Below are positions 54,112 through 58,612 of a stretch of 58,612 nucleotides of DNA, one piece after another. Each line of letters opens with the position of its first letter. Position 1 is the stretch's first letter. The position numbers were made by a program, and so were the translations under genes. Under the pieces are notes generated by a model, which had not been told where the DNA came from, did no database searches, and saw nothing but the letters and a program-made list of their open reading frames with translations. Source of the stretch: Stappia sp. (GTDB lineage: Bacteria; Pseudomonadota; Alphaproteobacteria; Rhizobiales; Stappiaceae); contig PBLF01000034.1 in assembly GCA_002722295.1 (NCBI GenBank), positions 1 to 58,612 on the forward strand. The letters run 5' to 3'.

Positions 54112-54912
54112 TCAGTAGCGGAACATCTCCGTGAGAATGCGCTCGTCCCAATTGTGATCCGCATCGAACAGCACCAGGCTGTGGGAGTTCTCCTCCTCGC
54201 GCACGCGAACCTCGATCACGTTGCGGATCTCGGTGTAGTCGGCGGCCGCGCTGACCGGGCGCTTGTCGCTTTCCAGCACGGTGATGCGCACCTGAACGCG
54301 GTTGGGAAGCAGCGCGCCACGCCAGCGGCGCGGCCGAAACGGGCTGATCGGCGTCAGCGCCAGGAGGTGCGCGTCCACCGGCAGGATCGGGCCGTGGGCG
54401 GAGAGATTGTAGGCCGTGCTGCCGGCGGGCGTGGAGACGATCACGCCGTCGCAGGCAAGTTCCTCCATGCGCACCCGCTCGTCGACGGTGATGCGAAGCT
54501 TGGCGGCCTGGTGGGTCTGCCGCAACAGGGAGACCTCGTTGATGGCGAGCGCGGAATGGATATGCCCCAGCGTGTCGGTTGCCTCCATCACGAGCGGACG
54601 GATCCGGCTGACGGCGGCATTGCGAATGCGCTCGAGAAGGTCGTCCTCGCGGTACTCGTTCATGAGGAAACCGACGGACCCCTTGTTGAGGCCGTAGATC
54701 GGCTTGCCCGTGTTCATGAAGCGATGCAGCGTCTGCAGCATGAGACCGTCGCCGCCAATCGCGACGATGACGTCCGCACCCTTCGGGTTATGGGTGCCGA
54801 AGCGCCGTTCCAGCGTCGCGCGCGCCTCCGCCGCCTCGGCGGTGTCGCTCGAAACGAAGGCAATGCGCTCGATTGGGGTGATCTCGCCGGCAGGCGGAAG
54901 CGAAGCGGTCAT
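54112..54912 (-). CDS. nadK: NAD kinase
   Basis: 266 residues. The diacylglycerol-kinase-type GGDG motif (about 53), [12 protein letters not shown] (about 75) and [18 protein letters not shown] (about 160) are diagnostic. It makes NADP from NAD and ATP. The start at 54912 gives a normal length. Confidence 0.95.
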   Translation of the reverse strand: MTASLPPAGEITPIERIAFVSSDTAEAAEARATLERRFGTHNPKGADVIVAIGGDGLMLQTLHRFMNTGKPIYGLNKGSVGFLMNEYREDDLLERIRNAAVSRIRPLVMEATDTLGHIHSALAINEVSLLRQTHQAAKLRITVDERVRMEELACDGVIVSTPAGSTAYNLSAHGPILPVDAHLLALTPISPFRPRRWRGALLPNRVQVRITVLESDKRPVSAAADYTEIRNVIEVRVREEENSHSLVLFDADHNWDERILTEMFRY

Positions 54913-55143
54913 GCCGGATCCTGCATGAAGGCGGCGAACGGGGCGGCCTTGCCTTGATATGACGCGGACATTCGGGCGGCGGGGCGTGTCCGCGTCCGGC
55001 GCCAGCCACCTTGTTGAATGTCACCGCTTGGCCGCGGGCCGCATTCGGGGCTACACCATCGGGGCACGTCCGGCTCGGGACTGTCCGCGACCGGTCTTCG
55101 GTTTCGTAGCACGCTCACCACCAGCTTGGGAATCCATTCGACG

Positions 55144-55479
55144 ATGCAAAGCGACAGTCACATCCGCCTGATTTACGCGACCTTCCCTGACACGGACAGC
55201 GCCAGGGCCGCCGGAGAGGCGCTGGTGCGAGAGCGCCTTGCCGCCTGCATCAACATGTGGCCGGGCATGGTTTCGATCTATCGCTGGCAGGGCGAGATCG
55301 AGGAGGCGAACGAGGTGGTCTTCCTGGCTAAGACGACGCTCTCCCAGTCCGCCGCCGCGATCGCGGCACTCAAGGCCGCCCATCCCTATGACGAGCCGGC
55401 GGTGCTGAGCCTGCCGGTGGAAGACGGCAGCGCCGGCTTCCTGCACTGGATCCGAAAGGAAACGGCGGGCCTGGTCTGA
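55144..55479 (+). CDS. cutA: CutA1-like divalent-cation tolerance protein
   Basis: 111 residues. RLAACINMWPGMVSIYRWQG and VVFLAKTT, with the HPYDEPAVLSLP end, are the CutA1 trimer core. Its role in metal tolerance is based on E. coli and is debated. The ATG at 55144 gives the usual length; a longer frame upstream is not conserved. Confidence 0.92.
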   Translation: MQSDSHIRLIYATFPDTDSARAAGEALVRERLAACINMWPGMVSIYRWQGEIEEANEVVFLAKTTLSQSAAAIAALKAAHPYDEPAVLSLPVEDGSAGFLHWIRKETAGLV

Positions 55480-55480
55480 T

Positions 55481-56404
55481 TCAGTCCTGCTGGTCCTGCG
55501 CGGGCATTGGCGTGACCGTTTTCAGGTAGGCCGCGATCGCCTCCCGGTCGGCGGCCGGGACCCTCGACCAGTTCTCCTGAACGTCGGCCATGCTGCCGCC
55601 GACACTGTCGAAATCCGGCGTGAAGCCCGATTCCAGATAGTAGGCGATGTCTCCCGCCGACCAGCTTCCGATCCCCGAGCGCGACGGCGTGATGTTGGGG
55701 ATCATGCCCTCTCCATCCGGATTGGGGCCGCCGGCAAGCCAGTGGTCCAGGTCCTGACCTCCGAGGAGGTCGCGCGGGGTATGGCATTCCGCGCAATGTC
55801 CCGGCCCGGTGAGAAGATAATGCCCGCGCAGGACGGTCTCATCCGCGTCCTGCGGTGCGGGTGGCGGCACACGCTTCAGGTAGAGCGCCTTCCAGAACCC
55901 GAGCGTGCCTCGCCAGGAAAAGGGAAAGGCGAGATCGTGGTCCGCGACGACGTTCGTGGAAGCGGGCAGGGTGTCGAGGAAGGCTTTCAGGTCGATCAGG
56001 TCTTCCAGACGCATGTTGCGATAGGAGGCGTAGGGGAAGGCCGGGTAGTAGTGTGTGCCCTGCGGCGAGGTGCCCAGGGTCATGGCGGTAACGAAATCCG
56101 CCTCGGACCAGCCGCCGATGCCGTGTTCGGGATCGGGCGAGAGATTCGGCGCACGAAACAGGCCGAACGGCGTGTCGAGTTCCACACCGCCGGCAAGCAC
56201 CAGCTTGTCATCGCCTTTCGCGCCAGGGGCTGCGTGGCATGACGCGCAGCCGCCGGCCCAGAACATGCGTTCGCCGTTGGCAAGATCGGCCGTGTGCGTC
56301 GGGATCGCGTCCGGGCCGATCCGCTCCGGACGCGTCAGGTAAATCAGGCCGGCGACCAGAAGAAGGGCGAGGCCGAACAGGCGGAAGACGGTACGACGGG
56401 TCAT
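55481..56404 (-). CDS. Diheme cytochrome c, membrane-anchored
   Basis: 307 residues. An N-terminal hydrophobic anchor (FGLALLLVAGLIYL) precedes two heme sites, CASCH (about 54) and CAECH (about 205), each with later Met ligands possible. It resembles cytochrome subunits of periplasmic dehydrogenases; no such enzyme gene is adjacent. The ATG at 56404 is used; a GTG 11 codons upstream is possible. It follows the cytochrome c-prime gene on the same strand. Confidence 0.9.
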   Translation of the reverse strand: MTRRTVFRLFGLALLLVAGLIYLTRPERIGPDAIPTHTADLANGERMFWAGGCASCHAAPGAKGDDKLVLAGGVELDTPFGLFRAPNLSPDPEHGIGGWSEADFVTAMTLGTSPQGTHYYPAFPYASYRNMRLEDLIDLKAFLDTLPASTNVVADHDLAFPFSWRGTLGFWKALYLKRVPPPAPQDADETVLRGHYLLTGPGHCAECHTPRDLLGGQDLDHWLAGGPNPDGEGMIPNITPSRSGIGSWSAGDIAYYLESGFTPDFDSVGGSMADVQENWSRVPAADREAIAAYLKTVTPMPAQDQQD

Positions 56405-56470
56405 GCGGCGATCCGGGACGTTTACAGGTGCATGCACTCCGCCGCCGGGCCGGTGGCGGAGCGAGGTGTT

Positions 56471-56506
56471 GGCCGGGCCGGTCCGATGTCAGGCGCCGGC
56501 CCGGCC
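56471..56506 (-). repeat. Strong hairpin between the two cytochrome genes
   Basis: GGCCGGGCCGG (56471-56481) pairs with CCGGCCCGGCC (56496-56506), 11 bp, loop 14. There is no U tract. It may attenuate or stabilise the mRNA between the cytochrome c-prime and diheme genes. Confidence 0.5.
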
Positions 56507-56514
56507 ATCCGTGC

Positions 56515-56958
56515 TCAGTTCTTCTTCACGCGGTAGTTCTCGTGGCAGGCCTTGCAGTTCGAGGCCACGGAGCCGAACGATCCCTTGAGAGCGTCAAGGC
56601 CCTGGGTAGAGGCGGGGATCGCGGCAAGAGCCGCGTTCTGCAGGTCCATGGCGGCCTTTTCGAAACCGGCCATGTCTTCCCAGATCTTCGGCGAGGCTTC
56701 GCTCTCGGCCGAATTGCTACCTTCCGGAAACTGGGTGACGAAACCGGACGGCGTCGTGAACAGAAGGCGCATGGCCAGCCCGGCCGCGACCGGATCGTAA
56801 GGCGTTTCGCCCTTGATCATCTTGGCGAGCGTGCCGGTGGCCGCGCCAACGGACTTCATCATCTCCTGGCGCGTCTGGATCGGATCGGCGCTGGCAATGG
56901 AGGTTGCACCCGCAAGCGCGAGCGCCACGGCGAAAGCCCGGAGGCCGGTCTTGATCAT
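56515..56958 (-). CDS. Cytochrome c-prime family protein
   Basis: 147 residues. A signal peptide (FAVALALAGATSIASA) and a C-terminal heme site CKACHENYR are the hallmark of cytochromes c-prime and c556. The family binds NO or shuttles electrons in the periplasm. The ATG at 56958 has GAGGGAGA upstream; the longer frame adds 40 unconserved residues. It is followed by the diheme cytochrome gene. Confidence 0.92.
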   Translation of the reverse strand: MIKTGLRAFAVALALAGATSIASADPIQTRQEMMKSVGAATGTLAKMIKGETPYDPVAAGLAMRLLFTTPSGFVTQFPEGSNSAESEASPKIWEDMAGFEKAAMDLQNAALAAIPASTQGLDALKGSFGSVASNCKACHENYRVKKN

Positions 56959-57074
56959 GTTTTCAATCTCCCTCGAATGCGACTCAGGGAGAGGACTCAT
57001 CAACGAGACGGGTCCGCACCCCAGGCCAGCACAGACTGTCCCTTCGAAGCGGGGCGGGCTCAAGACGCCGGGCT

Positions 57075-57950
57075 TCACGAAGCCGTGACCGGACGCTCCC
57101 GCACGTTGCGGGCCAGTGCCTCGATATGCGCGCCTGCGCGGTCCGGCCCCAGGGTCGCGTTGCGAATGAGACCGTCGAAATGGCGGGTGAGGGCGCGAAT
57201 GTGTTCCACGGAGTTCACCACCAGATAGAGCGTGCCGAGATAGAGCGCGGCGCGCTGGGGGCCGAAAACCGTGTAGGGCGCCGCGAAGTGGTGGCGCCCG
57301 TCGAACAGAAAAAGGCGGAATGTCGGGTAGAGCTCGTCGACAAGGCGGGCCATGTGCTCGAGTTGGGCGCGCCGGTCGTTCGCATCGAGGTGGCTCCAGA
57401 CGCCCGATCCCTCCGCCAGCGCCTCCAGCGTTTGCACCGGCATGCAGACCTCCATGTCGGTCTCGGGCCGGCGTGTGTAGTCGAGCTGCCGGCGGCCCTG
57501 GTCTGCCTTGGCGGCAGCCTGCGCACTCTCGTCCTGCCCGAACTCATAGGCGGTTACCGCCTCGGTGCGCAGCAGGTCGGGGACAGTGCAGGGAACGTAG
57601 CGGATCTTGTAGCCGATCGCCTGCTGGTGCCAGCTTGCCAACAATGTTTCGCCGTGACCGTTTTCGGTGCGCTCGATCTCCAGCGCCGGGGCGATGTCCG
57701 CGGCGTCGGTTTCCGACTGGGTGAGCCCGAGCAGCCAGTCCGTCGTCACGCCCTCGGCCCGGGCGATGTCACACAGCGCCTCGGTGCGCGGCATTCGCGT
57801 GGAGGTCGTGTCCAGGAAGTGGCTGAGCGCGGACCGGTCGAGGCCGACCCGCGTGGCAAAGCGCGCCGGCGGCTCGCCGCGCCGTGCCAGAAGAAGGCCG
57901 AGCCGTTCGCGAAACACTGCCGCGAGTTCGCGTTTGTCGGTTCCGCTCAT
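57075..57950 (-). CDS. XRE-family transcriptional regulator with C-terminal sensor-like domain
   Basis: 291 residues. The helix-turn-helix is in PARFATRVGLDRSALSHFL (about 28-46), then RMPRTEALCDIARAEG. The C-terminal 200 residues form a conserved domain that may bind a ligand; it is not recognised in detail. The gene is divergent from the desaturase gene across a 210-base AT-rich gap and probably regulates it. Confidence 0.85.
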   Translation of the reverse strand: MSGTDKRELAAVFRERLGLLLARRGEPPARFATRVGLDRSALSHFLDTTSTRMPRTEALCDIARAEGVTTDWLLGLTQSETDAADIAPALEIERTENGHGETLLASWHQQAIGYKIRYVPCTVPDLLRTEAVTAYEFGQDESAQAAAKADQGRRQLDYTRRPETDMEVCMPVQTLEALAEGSGVWSHLDANDRRAQLEHMARLVDELYPTFRLFLFDGRHHFAAPYTVFGPQRAALYLGTLYLVVNSVEHIRALTRHFDGLIRNATLGPDRAGAHIEALARNVRERPVTAS

Positions 57951-58160
57951 GATCGGGTCCCCGTTGCCGGTGTGGTGGAGGGCACAAGACCCTGTTTCGC
58001 GTGTTGTGATTTCGCATGGAGATTACGAAAATACATGAAAGTCGATAATACCATGCAGCATCTCATTTCAACATGCTGATTGACACATTGTCCCGAGCCC
58101 GAACCTCGGTGGAAAGTCTGCGTGAACACAACGCCTTTCCAACCACTTCGAGGGGGTTCC

Positions 58161-58520
58161 ATGCCGGGTCTCGCCGAGCGGCAGCACGATACGCATGCAT
58201 TCGTACCGGTGGAGGGTGAGGCGCCCGACGCGGGTGCACATACCGCGAGGGACTTCCGGATACCTGCCCGCATTCGTGACGAGGCGCCGACGCTGACACT
58301 TCTGGTCGCGGTTCATGGCGCGTTCTTCGCGCTGGCGTGGAACGCGGCCGCACTTGGCAGCGTCGCCTATGCCCTGCTCGCGGTGGTGATCGCGCTGCAT
58401 TCCTCGCTTCAGCACGAGGTCCTGCACGGTCATCCGTTTCGCGGCACGCGCCTCAATGCGCTGACGGTGGCATTGCCGTTGGGACTGGCGGTTCCCTATT
58501 GGCGCTTCCGGGCCCGGTAG
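58161..58520 (+). pseudogene. Fatty acid desaturase, truncated N-terminal part
   Basis: The frame codes for 119 residues and stops at 58518-58520. It contains the first membrane segments and the first histidine box (HEVLHGH near 94), then PYWRFR. Full desaturases continue with two further histidine boxes, which are absent because the frame breaks off after PYWRFR. The next bases differ from any desaturase and run into repeats resembling an insertion-sequence end, so the gene is probably disrupted. GAGGGGG precedes the ATG at 58161. Confidence 0.8.
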
Positions 58521-58612
58521 CGTCCACGCACGTGGTGTAATTTCAGCGCCGTCGAAGGTGTAATCCCGGGTGGTCACCGAGGTGTATGATCGAGGTGGAG
58601 TTTGGCGACTTC
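58521..58612. mobile_element. Probable left end of an insertion sequence (short direct repeats)
   Basis: GGTGTA recurs at 58534, 58557 and 58581, spaced 23-24 bases (first two as GGTGTAAT). Such spaced repeats are typical of the transposase-binding ends of IS21-like elements. The true boundary lies somewhere around 58508-58535. No transposase frame begins before the window ends. Confidence 0.55.

Noticed and set aside
1..58612. tRNA or rRNA genes
   Set aside because: No cloverleaf with a T-arm GGTTCGA pattern and CCA-ready end, and no rRNA-like stretch, was found in the gene-free gaps.

Overview
The window is GC-rich DNA (roughly two thirds G+C by eye). Its gene content fits an alphaproteobacterium of the Hyphomicrobiales (Rhizobiales), perhaps near the Stappiaceae. 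The evidence is a BTLCP-type cysteine proteinase, a DUF3126-like protein, the yidD / NifU-like / folE / hisI / CBS neighbourhood, a DUF2336 protein and two-PilZ and PAS proteins. The family-level guess is an inference. No rRNA, tRNA or CRISPR array was seen.

Positions 1-14985 hold a compact catabolic cluster with its own sigma-54 circuitry. Leftward: an RpoN paralogue, an alpha-methylacyl-CoA racemase-like protein and the start of a 3-oxoadipyl-CoA-type thiolase cut by the window edge. Rightward: a sigma-54 activator (PAS, AAA+, Fis), then nine closely spaced or overlapping genes. These are a class III CoA-transferase, a BadI/MenB-like crotonase, an acyl-CoA ligase, an enoyl-CoA hydratase, an SDR dehydrogenase, an acyl-CoA dehydrogenase, two ~500-residue 3-hydroxyacyl-CoA dehydrogenases and an MDR oxidoreductase. 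Near-identical -24/-12 elements lie before both arms (1370-1384 minus, 4605-4619 plus), and a weaker one precedes rpoN (2793-2807 minus). The enzymes match the steps of alicyclic-acid (cyclohexanecarboxylate-type) degradation through CoA thioesters: activation, dehydrogenation, hydration, oxidation, hydrolytic ring opening, beta-oxidation and thiolysis. The substrate is not shown by the sequence.

Positions 15186-36844 are mostly housekeeping: TrkH, SfsA, an L,D-transpeptidase, xanthine PRTase, a CinA-like protein, an FAD monooxygenase, a CHCC zinc-finger protein, two overlapping alpha/beta hydrolases, CysE, a DUF3126-like protein, a gamma-carbonic anhydrase, a BTLCP protease, PilZ and PAS proteins, rhomboid, CBS, HisI, FolE, a NifU-like scaffold and YidD. 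They end in an unusual pair: a GNAT fused to a C39-like peptidase, followed by a RimK-type ATP-grasp ligase with its N-terminal partner domain.

Positions 36966-58612 carry signalling and stress genes: a GAF-PAS-PAS-GAF-GGDEF cyclase, a chemoreceptor, ThrS, an acyltransferase, a secreted protein, nitroreductase and flavin reductase, a CitE-like lyase with a MaoC hydratase, a transglycosylase-like protein, a Tat multicopper oxidase, DUF2336, Hpt and response-regulator proteins, NAD kinase, CutA, two cytochromes c and an XRE regulator. The right end is a fatty-acid desaturase gene whose reading frame breaks off. The break lies beside short direct repeats that look like an insertion-sequence end.
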